Shown piece by piece: positions 1-5,296 of a stretch of 5,383 nt of DNA. Every line of letters begins with the position of its first letter. Position 1 is the stretch's first letter. The DNA is from a bacterium (GTDB lineage Bacteria > UBA9089 > JAHJRX01), in NCBI GenBank assembly GCA_030017825.1, contig JASEGW010000067.1:2282-7664 (forward strand), in the 5' to 3' direction. A model generated the notes under the pieces. It was not told where the DNA came from. It was given only the letters and a program-made list of their open reading frames with translations, and ran no database searches. Both the position numbers and the translations under genes were made by a program.

Positions 1-44
1 GTGCCCTATCAAAGGTTAGTGTTTTTTTGAAAGTTTGTGCCCAT

Positions 45-78
45 CCTGTTGGCGGCAGGTGAGCTCAATCGTTAGCCG
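45..78 (+). other. Right half of an attC-like (or attI-like) recombination site
   Basis: A GGCGGC motif at 51-56, a TGAGCTCAATC stretch and GTTAGCC at 71-77 match the right half of the complete attC-like element at 565-625; ATCGTTAGCCG is identical in both (68-78 and 616-626). In integrons the integrase cuts between the G and the first T of this box, so the boundary would lie between 71 and 72. I find no left-hand RYYYAAC box or pairing arm in bases 1-50. Either the site extends beyond the window edge, it is an attI-type site without a paired arm, or it is degraded. Bases 1-44 hold no gene I can support. Confidence 0.5.
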
Positions 79-86
79 CAACAAAG

Positions 87-94
87 AAAGGAGG
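87..94 (+). promoter_or_regulatory. Strong ribosome binding site of the antitoxin gene
   Basis: AAAGGAGG is a near-perfect Shine-Dalgarno sequence nine bases before the ATG at 104. It decides the start: the reading frame is open back to an ATG at 35, but that start would place translated sequence across the recombination box and has no such site. None of the four cell-shape genes in this window has an equally good site, another sign that the cassette has a different origin. Confidence 0.8.
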
Positions 95-103
95 ATATGG
101 ATC

Positions 104-325
104 ATGAAGATGATTACTGTAACTGATACTCTTGATTTATCAATCCCAGAGAGAATTCAATTGGTAGAGGATATTTGGGATACGATAGCTGTAGAAGCTG
201 ACTCGGTCGAGTTAACCGAAGAAGAAAAGAAGATAATCGATGAAAGATTAGAGGCGTATCATCAGAACCCTGATTTGGGTTCTCCGTGGGAGGATGTTTT
301 CAGGAGAATAGTGAGCAAAAAATGA
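104..325 (+). CDS. Antitoxin, addiction-module component of the Unstab_antitox type
   Basis: This 73-residue protein is the likely antitoxin partner of the downstream RelE/ParE-type toxin, binding and neutralising it and probably repressing their shared promoter. The sequence fits the small family known as putative addiction module component (Pfam Unstab_antitox, TIGR02574): an N-terminal LSIPERIQLVEDIWDTI stretch (residues 12-28), an LTEEEKKIIDERLEAY helix (37-52) and the family signature NPDLGSPWEDV (55-65). It is acidic, as expected for a partner of a basic toxin. The start at 104 is set by the Shine-Dalgarno site at 87-94 and matches the usual family length of 70-80 residues. Its stop overlaps the toxin start as ATGA at 322-325, so the two are translationally coupled, antitoxin first. 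The family assignment is from sequence recognition; neutralisation is inferred from family and context. Confidence 0.88.
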   Translation: MKMITVTDTLDLSIPERIQLVEDIWDTIAVEADSVELTEEEKKIIDERLEAYHQNPDLGSPWEDVFRRIVSKK

Positions 326-570
326 GATATAGAATTATTATCAGGTTTGAGGTTGAAAATGACCTAAAGGAAGCTTTCTCTTGGTATGAAGACAAAAGGC
401 AAGGATTGGGATACGACTTTCTTTTGCAGGTTGATGCTGGGCTGAGATTCATAGAAAGAAATCCAAAAATTTGTCCAGCAGAGTATAAAGGAGTAAGAAA
501 ATACCTCGTCAAGAGGTTTCCATACAAAATAATCTATCTACTCGAAGAAGAAAGAATAGATAGCATCTAA
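322..570 (+). CDS. RelE/ParE-superfamily toxin with a shortened C-terminus
   Basis: This 82-residue protein is the toxin of the pair. RelE/ParE-superfamily members either cut mRNA at the ribosome or poison DNA gyrase; which applies here cannot be told. Family landmarks are an N-terminal beta strand (YRIIIRFEVENDL), the helix with FSWYEDKRQGLG (residues 19-30), DFLLQVDAGLRFIERNP (32-48), and the VRKYLVKRFPYKIIYLLEEERI core (58-79). The start at 322 overlaps the antitoxin stop (ATGA); an upstream in-frame ATG at 286 lies inside the antitoxin gene and would add residues foreign to the family. The protein ends at ERIDSI, where relatives normally continue with a last strand of the type IVAVFHxxRDP, about 12-16 residues more. 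The stop codon 568-570 sits inside the left box of the attC-like site. It may therefore be a trimmed, weakened or inactive toxin. Confidence 0.82.
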   Translation: MRYRIIIRFEVENDLKEAFSWYEDKRQGLGYDFLLQVDAGLRFIERNPKICPAEYKGVRKYLVKRFPYKIIYLLEEERIDSI

Positions 571-625
571 CCAATCGCTGCAGCTGATCTTGCTTACGCT
601 CGGCGGCTGAGTTTTATCGTTAGCC
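565..625 (+). other. attC-like integron recombination site
   Basis: This 61-base element has attC layout. The left box is ATCTAAC (565-571), a match to RYYYAAC; the right box is GTTAGCC (619-625), matching GTTRRRY except at its sixth base. CTAAC (567-571) pairs with GTTAG (619-623). Inside, CAGCTG (581-586) can pair with CGGCTG (604-609) using one G-T pair, and GC/GC at 592-593 and 598-599 can close a small tip around TTAC. The segment CAATCGCTGCAGCTGA after the left box resembles the left arm of known attC sites, and GGCTGAGTTTTATC the right arm. Length is within the known attC range. The fold was done by eye, so arm pairing and unpaired bases are approximate. The site also supplies the stop codon of the toxin gene. 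Confidence 0.62.
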
Positions 626-641
626 GTATAGGAAAAAGATG

Positions 642-695
642 ATGAAAATTTTGGGTGTCAATATTTCACAGAGAAGAGACGGTAGCTCGCATTAA
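642..695 (+). pseudogene. N-terminal fragment resembling a flavodoxin-fold NAD(P)H-dependent FMN reductase
   Basis: Seventeen bases after the attC box a reading frame starts at ATG 642 (an adjacent ATG lies at 639), with AGGA at 630-633 as ribosome binding site. It encodes MKILGVNISQRRDGSSH and then stops. This resembles the start of the flavodoxin-like NADPH-dependent FMN reductase / iron-sulfur flavoprotein family, which commonly begins MKILGINGSPRKDGNT, with the phosphate-binding loop at S-x-R-x-x-G. Only this first strand and loop remain; the rest of such a gene (roughly 180 residues) is absent, and the frame closes where the palindromic repeat begins. I infer the gene of a second cassette, cut off by the event that placed the repeat here. 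A chance short frame cannot be excluded. Confidence 0.42.
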
Positions 696-738
696 TTAAA
701 ATAGGGACAAATTAAAATAGGCGCTGTCCCTATTTTTT
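694..738 (+). repeat. Palindromic repeat with nested direct repeats, REP/IS-end-like
   Basis: AAAATAGGGACA (698-709) and TGTCCCTATTTT (725-736) form a perfect 12-base inverted repeat around a 15-base loop. The direct repeat AATTAAAATAGG occurs at 694-705 and 710-721, so a second hairpin can form instead: AAAATAGG (714-721) with CCTATTTT (729-736). Motifs of the kind AAATAGGGACAG are, to my recollection, frequent in REP-like palindromes and near IS200-like (REP-associated tyrosine) transposase genes. No transposase is in this window, so this would be an isolated, non-autonomous copy or a remnant. It separates the broken reductase fragment from the cell-shape operon. Confidence 0.7.
698..738 (+). 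terminator. Possible rho-independent terminator formed by the palindrome
   Basis: The 12-base stem (698-709 with 725-736) ends in a run of six T (733-738), which is terminator-like for transcripts coming from the cassette side. The stem is AT-rich apart from its GGGAC/GTCCC centre and the loop is long, so efficiency is uncertain. If active, it would separate cassette transcription from mreC, and the operon would need its own promoter between it and 772. I see no convincing promoter there. Confidence 0.3.
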
Positions 739-741
739 ATG

Positions 742-768
742 GATCTTTTAGAAAGATTAAGATTATAA
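742..768 (+). pseudogene. Possible C-terminal remnant of mreB
   Basis: A reading frame enters from the repeat and ends DLLERLRL-stop at 766-768, three bases before the mreC start. mreB is normally the gene directly before mreC, and MreB proteins often end in a short charged and hydrophobic tail after the conserved GTGKALE-type segment, with which this octapeptide would be compatible. Upstream the frame runs only through the repeat, to a stop at 718-720. Read alone it could also be a nine-residue leader peptide starting at ATG 739 and coupled to mreC. The identification rests on position and weak similarity only. Confidence 0.25.
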
Positions 769-771
769 ACT

Positions 772-1617
772 ATGATTAGACAACTCATAAAACAAAAAGA
801 AATAAGACTGCTGATAGTTCTAATAGGGATTTCTGTTATATTAATAATATTAGACACTTCCTATAATATGAAAAAAATTAAAAACATTGTAAGGACATTA
901 CTTGTTGTTGAAGAAAAAATATATACAAGAGTGACTTCTTATTTAAATGGTTATGGCATAAGATTAAGTAACTTGAATGAACTTAATATTGAGAATAAAA
1001 TACTTAAAGTCGAGAATAAAATGCTCAAAGAAAGAATAAGAGATTTTATTAAGAAAAAAGAAGATTGGCAGCAAATATTAGAAGAAAACGAAAGATTGAG
1101 GAAAATAGTAAACTATAAAAAAAGACTACCTAAAAAAACAATAGTTGCCAAGGTGATAGGATTTGATCCTGGTAATTTCTTTAAGGTTATCACTATTAAT
1201 AAAGGAAAAAAAGAAGGTATTTCAAGAAATATGGAAATAGTAACATTCATAGAAGACAAAGAAGAATTAGTAGGAAAAGTTATTGAGACAGGTGAGTATA
1301 CTTCCCAAGTATTGTTATTATTAGATCAAAACAGCAAGGTAGGAGTATATATAGAAAGAAACGGAATAAATGCTGTATTAACAGGTAATAATCGAAATTA
1401 TAAGTTAGACTATGTAGATAGGGATATAGATGTTCAGATTGGTGATAAAGTAGTTACTTCTGGCAAAGGAGGAATATTTTCTAAGGGCGTCTTAGTAGGC
1501 AAAGTATCAAAGATTACAAAAGAAAGATCGGAATTGTTTTACGATATAGAAGTTGTTCCCACCTTAGATCAAAATAAATTAGAGGAAGTGTTAGTGGTTG
1601 TTGATGAAAATATTTGA
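772..1617 (+). CDS. mreC: Rod shape-determining protein MreC
   Basis: MreC (281 residues) is the periplasmic scaffold of the elongasome. It is anchored in the inner membrane and binds PBP2, which stimulates the RodA-PBP2 synthase. Visible parts are a short basic N-terminus, one membrane segment at about residues 11-27, a heptad-like coiled coil at about 66-113 that ends in the family-typical ENERLRKIVNYK, and a beta-rich domain from about 122 to the end. That domain opens with AKVIGFDPGNFFKVITINKGKKEGI, a clear match to the MreC core, and contains GDKVVTSGKGGIFSKGVLVGKV. Length is normal, so the gene is intact. The start at 772 puts the membrane segment in its usual place; no strong Shine-Dalgarno site precedes it. 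It overlaps mreD by 14 bases. Confidence 0.95.
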   Translation: MIRQLIKQKEIRLLIVLIGISVILIILDTSYNMKKIKNIVRTLLVVEEKIYTRVTSYLNGYGIRLSNLNELNIENKILKVENKMLKERIRDFIKKKEDWQQILEENERLRKIVNYKKRLPKKTIVAKVIGFDPGNFFKVITINKGKKEGISRNMEIVTFIEDKEELVGKVIETGEYTSQVLLLLDQNSKVGVYIERNGINAVLTGNNRNYKLDYVDRDIDVQIGDKVVTSGKGGIFSKGVLVGKVSKITKERSELFYDIEVVPTLDQNKLEEVLVVVDENI

Positions 1618-2125
1618 ATTATTTCGAAAAAATATATTTAGGTATATATTCTTTCTTATTTTATTTCTTGTTATACTGGTTATTCAGGTTTATTATTTAA
1701 GTAAAATACTAATTTTTAATGCAAAGCCTGACTTACTGTTGATTTGTGTGTTCTTAATTAGTGTACACAAGGGAGTATTTTTTGGAGAAATCAGCGGTTT
1801 TACGTTTGGTTTGATTGAGGATGCATTTTCAGGGTGCGTCTTAGGAACTAATGCCTTTTCAAAGACTTTGGTTGGATATTTTACTAATATATTCTCTAAA
1901 TATTTTCAAATAAAAGATTTACCTCTCAAATTACTTCTTCTACTAATTCTATATTATTTAAATGCCTTTTCAGTAACTTTCATAAGTTTTTTTCTTGGTA
2001 AACTGACCTTGAATATTGAGATAATGAAAAATATTTTCTGTGGTTCGATTTATACCCTTATTGTAAGTGTTTTTATTCTGATAGGTATGAATTTATTGAG
2101 CAATGTATTGAACAATGAAGAATAA
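1604..2125 (+). CDS. mreD: Rod shape-determining protein MreD
   Basis: MreD (173 residues) is a small polytopic inner-membrane protein that works with MreC in the elongation complex. The family core is visible as KPDLLLICVFLISVHKGVFF (residues 41-60), running on into GEISGFTFGLIEDAFSGCVL (61-80), followed by GTNAFSKTLVGY (81-92); this is the usual PDLLL...G...G...D...G..G.NA pattern. Hydrophobic segments lie at about 12-32, 42-60, 64-80, 107-130 and 147-168, giving about five membrane passes. I chose ATG 1604; TTG codons at 1598 and 1601 are in frame and would add one or two residues, and a weak GAGGA at 1582-1586 fits TTG 1598 better by spacing. The gene overlaps the end of mreC and the start of mrdA, indicating one coupled transcript. 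Confidence 0.93.
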   Translation: MKIFELFRKNIFRYIFFLILFLVILVIQVYYLSKILIFNAKPDLLLICVFLISVHKGVFFGEISGFTFGLIEDAFSGCVLGTNAFSKTLVGYFTNIFSKYFQIKDLPLKLLLLLILYYLNAFSVTFISFFLGKLTLNIEIMKNIFCGSIYTLIVSVFILIGMNLLSNVLNNEE

Positions 2126-3893
2126 TTTAATAGAATTCGATAAAGCCAAAAAAAAACTACAACATTTAAGCATATTTTTCTTTGTTGTTTTATTGGCAAT
2201 CTTAATAAGGCTATTCTACTTACAAGTTGTCAAAGGAAACTACTTCTGTCAAGTTTCAGAGAAAAATAGAATCCAACTAATCCCAATTCCTGCCCCAAGA
2301 GGAGTAGTTTACGATTGCAAAGAAACTCCTTTAGTAAAAATCGGGCCATCTTTTGATATTATGGTAGTTCAAATTGGCCTGAAAAAAGAAGATATCGAAA
2401 ATATTGCCAGGAAATTAAGCTGTATTTTAAACATTAAAACGGAAAAAATAATAGCTTTTATTAATAAAAAGAAAAGTCTTCCTTGTGAACCAGCATTAGT
2501 AGCAGAAAATGTGTCTAAAGATGTAGTAATAAGAATTGCTGAACATAAGATGGAGTTGCCTGGTGTAATAATTCAAGTCAATCCTAAAAGATTTTATGTG
2601 TATGGTGAATTAGCTTCTCACCTTTTAGGTTACATAGGGGAAGTTAGCAAAAAAGATATAGAGAGGGACGAAGAAAGAAGATATAAAACAGGAGATTTAA
2701 TAGGAAAGACAGGAATAGAAAAGACTTTGGATGATTATTTAAGAGGAGAAAATGGGGGTAAACAAGTTGAAGTAGATGCCAAAGGCAGAAAGATTAGGAT
2801 ATTAAGCTGTAAAGAACCAAAGGCAGGGAGAAATGTATATTTAACTATTAATCGTCAAGTACAAGAAATTGCCGAAGAAGCTATTAAAGATAAGCAAGGG
2901 GCAGTTGTAATCTTAAATAGCGACAATGGCAAAGTATTGGCTTTGGTTAGTAAGCCTAGTTTTAATCCAAATATGTTTACTAGTCGCTTAGGTAATGAAG
3001 TAGTAAAAAAGATATTAGAACATCCCAATCATATTTTTATGAATAGAGCTATTCAAGCTGAATATTCACCTGGTTCTGTTTTTAAAATTATAGTGAAAAC
3101 TGCTGCCTTAGAGAAAAATATAATAAATATTAAAAAAAAGGTATTTTGTAAAGGTAAATATTTTTTAGGAAAAAAAGAATTTAAGTGTTGGGAAAAAGCA
3201 GGGCATGGAGAAGTAGATTTGCTGAAAGCTATTATCAAGTCTTGTAATGTATATTTTTATGGGTTGGGAGCTATGGTAGGAATTAATTCTATAGTAGATG
3301 TTGCTGAAAAGTTTGGAATTGGAGAAAAGACTAATATTGTTTTATCTGAGGAGAAAAAAGGACTACTTCCAAGTCCCAGATGGAAGAGGGAAAAATTTAA
3401 TGAGGGATGGTATTTGGGAGAGACAATAAATTGTAGTGTAGGACAAGGCTACCTTTTAGTAACTCCTATACAAATGGCTTGCATGATATCAGGAGTGGGG
3501 AATAAAGAGGTTATTTATAGACCTATGTTAATAGAAAAAGTAGAAAACTCAAATAGAGATGAGCTAATTGATTACGAAAAACCTGAAGTAAAATATAGAT
3601 TAAATTTTAAGGATAAAACTCTAAAGTTATTGGACGAAGGACTTAAGGATGTGGTTAGGTTAGGAACAGGTTGGAGAGCTTGTGTATGGAGATTAAAAGT
3701 AGCAGGAAAAACAGGTACATCTCAAAATCCACATGGAGAAGACCATGCATGGTTTGTTTGTTACACAGAAATCAATGGAGTAAATTTAGGTATTTGTATT
3801 TTAGTAGAACATGGTGGAGGGGGAGGAAAGGCTGCTGCCCCAATAGCTGGTGAGATATTATCAAAAATTAAGATGCAAGGGATTATTTTGTAA
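2115..3893 (+). CDS. mrdA: Penicillin-binding protein 2 (peptidoglycan D,D-transpeptidase MrdA)
   Basis: This class B PBP (592 residues) crosslinks peptidoglycan during cell elongation and partners with RodA. Order of parts: a short cytoplasmic tail, a membrane anchor at about residues 18-37, the dimerisation/pedestal domain beginning with PAPRGVVYD (59-67) and including HLLGYIGEV (169-177) and GKTGIEKTLDDYLRG (197-211), then the transpeptidase domain from about 255. All catalytic motifs are present: S321-V-F-K324 (acylated serine and lysine), S376-C-N378, and K532-T-G-T535. INCSVGQGYLLVTPIQMA, HAWFV and EHGGGGGKAAAPIAGEIL are typical of the MrdA branch, not of FtsI, and the mre/rodA context agrees. 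Length is slightly below that of E. coli PBP2 (633). The start at ATG 2115 overlaps mreD by 11 bases. No lesion is seen; beta-lactams acting on PBP2 would be expected to target S321. Confidence 0.95.
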   Translation: MKNNLIEFDKAKKKLQHLSIFFFVVLLAILIRLFYLQVVKGNYFCQVSEKNRIQLIPIPAPRGVVYDCKETPLVKIGPSFDIMVVQIGLKKEDIENIARKLSCILNIKTEKIIAFINKKKSLPCEPALVAENVSKDVVIRIAEHKMELPGVIIQVNPKRFYVYGELASHLLGYIGEVSKKDIERDEERRYKTGDLIGKTGIEKTLDDYLRGENGGKQVEVDAKGRKIRILSCKEPKAGRNVYLTINRQVQEIAEEAIKDKQGAVVILNSDNGKVLALVSKPSFNPNMFTSRLGNEVVKKILEHPNHIFMNRAIQAEYSPGSVFKIIVKTAALEKNIINIKKKVFCKGKYFLGKKEFKCWEKAGHGEVDLLKAIIKSCNVYFYGLGAMVGINSIVDVAEKFGIGEKTNIVLSEEKKGLLPSPRWKREKFNEGWYLGETINCSVGQGYLLVTPIQMACMISGVGNKEVIYRPMLIEKVENSNRDELIDYEKPEVKYRLNFKDKTLKLLDEGLKDVVRLGTGWRACVWRLKVAGKTGTSQNPHGEDHAWFVCYTEINGVNLGICILVEHGGGGGKAAAPIAGEILSKIKMQGIIL

Positions 3894-3967
3894 TTTTTAT
3901 AGAAGATGCACAATTAATAAATATCAGCAGATTAGTTATGTTAGCTCAAAAATAATAATGGAAAATT
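3894..3967 (+). other. Only non-overlapping gap within the operon, no clear signal
   Basis: These 74 bases are AT-rich and separate mrdA from rodA, whereas the three preceding genes overlap. I see no hairpin followed by a T run and no good -35/-10 pair. TAATAAT at 3953-3959 could serve as a -10, but nothing convincing lies at the right distance upstream. A short frame starting at ATG 3958 stops after five codons and overlaps the rodA start region. The only ribosome binding signal for rodA is a weak TGGA ending five bases before its ATG. Confidence 0.5.
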
Positions 3968-5296
3968 ATGAATAACTATATAAATATAAATAAAATACGA
4001 AATGTAGATTTTATCTTAGTAATTGCTACCATAGTCTTAGTAAGTATAGGTATTTTAATAATATTTAGCATTTCCTATCAAAATGGTATTAACAAAGTAA
4101 ATTTGTTTTGGAAGAAACAGTGTATCTATTCTTTAATTGGTTTTGTATGCATGATTATTATTTCGTGTTTAAACTATGAAGTAATTAGAAAATATTCTTT
4201 TATCATTTATTCGATTAATATAGTTTTTTTAGTATTAGTTTTATTATATGCTAGTCCTATTAGGCATGTACATAGTTGGTTTTGTATAGGAGGGTTTTCA
4301 TTTCAACCTTCTGAAATAGCTAAGTTGTCTACTATATTAATGTTAGCAAATTATTTATCGAGAGAATCAGAAAAATTAAAAAAAAATGTTAATATATTTT
4401 ATGTTTTTATTATAGTCTTAATTCCTCTTTTTTTAATATCAAAGCAACCTGATTTAGGAACAGCTGTATTATTTTTTCCTGTTATGTTTATCATGCTTTA
4501 TGTAAATGGGATTAAAAAAGATTATCTATTAGCTATAGTAATAATAAGTTTTATGGTAGTATTATTCACTATTATATGTGCTATTGTAGAATTTAAACCT
4601 AAATATGAAATAACATTGTTTGAAAATGTTTTGACTTTAATAAAGAGTAAGAAAACTATATTTATAGTTGTGTTAATAATGTCTTTTATAACAGTTTTAA
4701 ATAAATTATTCAAAAATACTGTTTTAAGATTTAATTTAAGAAAGACTTTTATTTATTATTTAAGTTTTATAGGAGGAGCTGTGATTCCTGTTCTTATGTT
4801 TAACTTCTTAAAGAGCTATCAAAAAAAACGTTTATTTGTTTTTTTAGACCCTAATATAGATCCCTTAGGTGCGGGATATAATATTATTCAGTCTAAAATA
4901 GCTATCGGTTCAGGGAAAATATTCGGCAAAGGATTTTTATCAGGAACTCAGTCCCAGTTAGGATTCTTGCCAGAGCAGCAAACTGATTTTGTATTTTCCG
5001 TAATTGGTGAAGAGTTTGGTTTAGCAGGTTTATTAACTGTTATTCTATTGTTTGTGATTATTATTTACAGAGGACTTTATTTGACCTACTTGGCGAAAAA
5101 TAATTTTGATTTTTTAATTGGTATTGGAATAGTCTCTTTAATTGGAACCCAAATGCTAATTAGTATGGGAGTGGCAACAGGTATTATGCCTGTTACTGGA
5201 CTTCCGTTACCTTTTGTTAGTTATGGAGGATCTTCTTTATGTACTTTTATGTTAGGAATAGGTATCTTATTGGGAATAAAAAACCAAAATCATTAG
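3968..5296 (+). CDS. rodA: SEDS peptidoglycan glycosyltransferase RodA with an extra internal segment
   Basis: RodA polymerises lipid II into glycan strands at the inner membrane and forms the elongation synthase with PBP2. SEDS signatures are all present: WFCIGGFSFQPSEIAKL (residues 104-120), KQPDLGTAVLFFP (159-171), YQKKRLFVFLDPNIDPLGAG (284-303) leading into YNIIQSKIAIGSGKIFGKG (304-322), GTQSQLGFLPEQQTDFVFSVIGEE (326-349) with the expected catalytic aspartate at D340, and TGLPLPFVSYGGSS (410-423). The protein is 442 residues, against 370 for E. coli RodA. The excess lies between the helix after QPDLGTA and YQKKR (about residues 184-285), where hydrophobic stretches at about 187-207, 230-247 and 261-280 replace what is normally a single helix. 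An even number of added helices would keep the catalytic loop on the outside. The start at 3968 gives a normal N-terminus. Confidence 0.95.
   Translation: MNNYININKIRNVDFILVIATIVLVSIGILIIFSISYQNGINKVNLFWKKQCIYSLIGFVCMIIISCLNYEVIRKYSFIIYSINIVFLVLVLLYASPIRHVHSWFCIGGFSFQPSEIAKLSTILMLANYLSRESEKLKKNVNIFYVFIIVLIPLFLISKQPDLGTAVLFFPVMFIMLYVNGIKKDYLLAIVIISFMVVLFTIICAIVEFKPKYEITLFENVLTLIKSKKTIFIVVLIMSFITVLNKLFKNTVLRFNLRKTFIYYLSFIGGAVIPVLMFNFLKSYQKKRLFVFLDPNIDPLGAGYNIIQSKIAIGSGKIFGKGFLSGTQSQLGFLPEQQTDFVFSVIGEEFGLAGLLTVILLFVIIIYRGLYLTYLAKNNFDFLIGIGIVSLIGTQMLISMGVATGIMPVTGLPLPFVSYGGSSLCTFMLGIGILLGIKNQNH

Larger units (their letters stand above)
72..619 (+). mobile_element. Putative integron gene cassette carrying a toxin-antitoxin pair
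   Basis: This 548-base unit runs from the cut point of the first GTTAGCC box (71-77) to that of the second (619-625). It has cassette architecture: a short leader, compact genes in one orientation, and an attC-like element overlapping the end of the last gene. Toxin-antitoxin pairs are well known as passengers in chromosomal integron cassette arrays, where they are thought to prevent loss of the array. No integrase gene is in the window, so this could be an array far from intI or an integrase-less cluster of attC sites. The call rests on the repeated box, the attC layout and the gene content; a structure-based attC search has not been run. Confidence 0.6.

Noticed and set aside
27..55. Promoter for the toxin-antitoxin pair with TTGAAA at 27-32 as -35
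   Set aside because: The bases at the -10 distance are GC-rich (TGGCGG) and do not resemble a -10 element.
35..103. Upstream extension of the antitoxin to an ATG at 35
   Set aside because: It would translate across the recombination box with residues foreign to the family; the strong ribosome binding site at 87-94 points to ATG 104.
286..321. Upstream extension of the toxin to an ATG at 286
   Set aside because: The added residues lie inside the antitoxin gene and do not match the toxin family; ATG 322 gives the usual ATGA overlap and the family-typical N-terminal strand.
300..527. Minus-strand open frame of 75 residues opposite the toxin
   Set aside because: It is fully antisense to a recognisable toxin gene and has no family resemblance.
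3053..3238. Minus-strand open frame of 61 residues opposite mrdA
   Set aside because: It lies across the transpeptidase active-site region of an intact mrdA; a compositional shadow.
3671..3853. Plus-strand frame of 60 residues in a second frame within mrdA
   Set aside because: It covers the conserved KTGT region of mrdA in another frame and shows no recognisable protein.
4522..4713. Minus-strand open frame of 63 residues opposite rodA
   Set aside because: It is low-complexity, AT-driven and antisense to membrane-helix codons of rodA.
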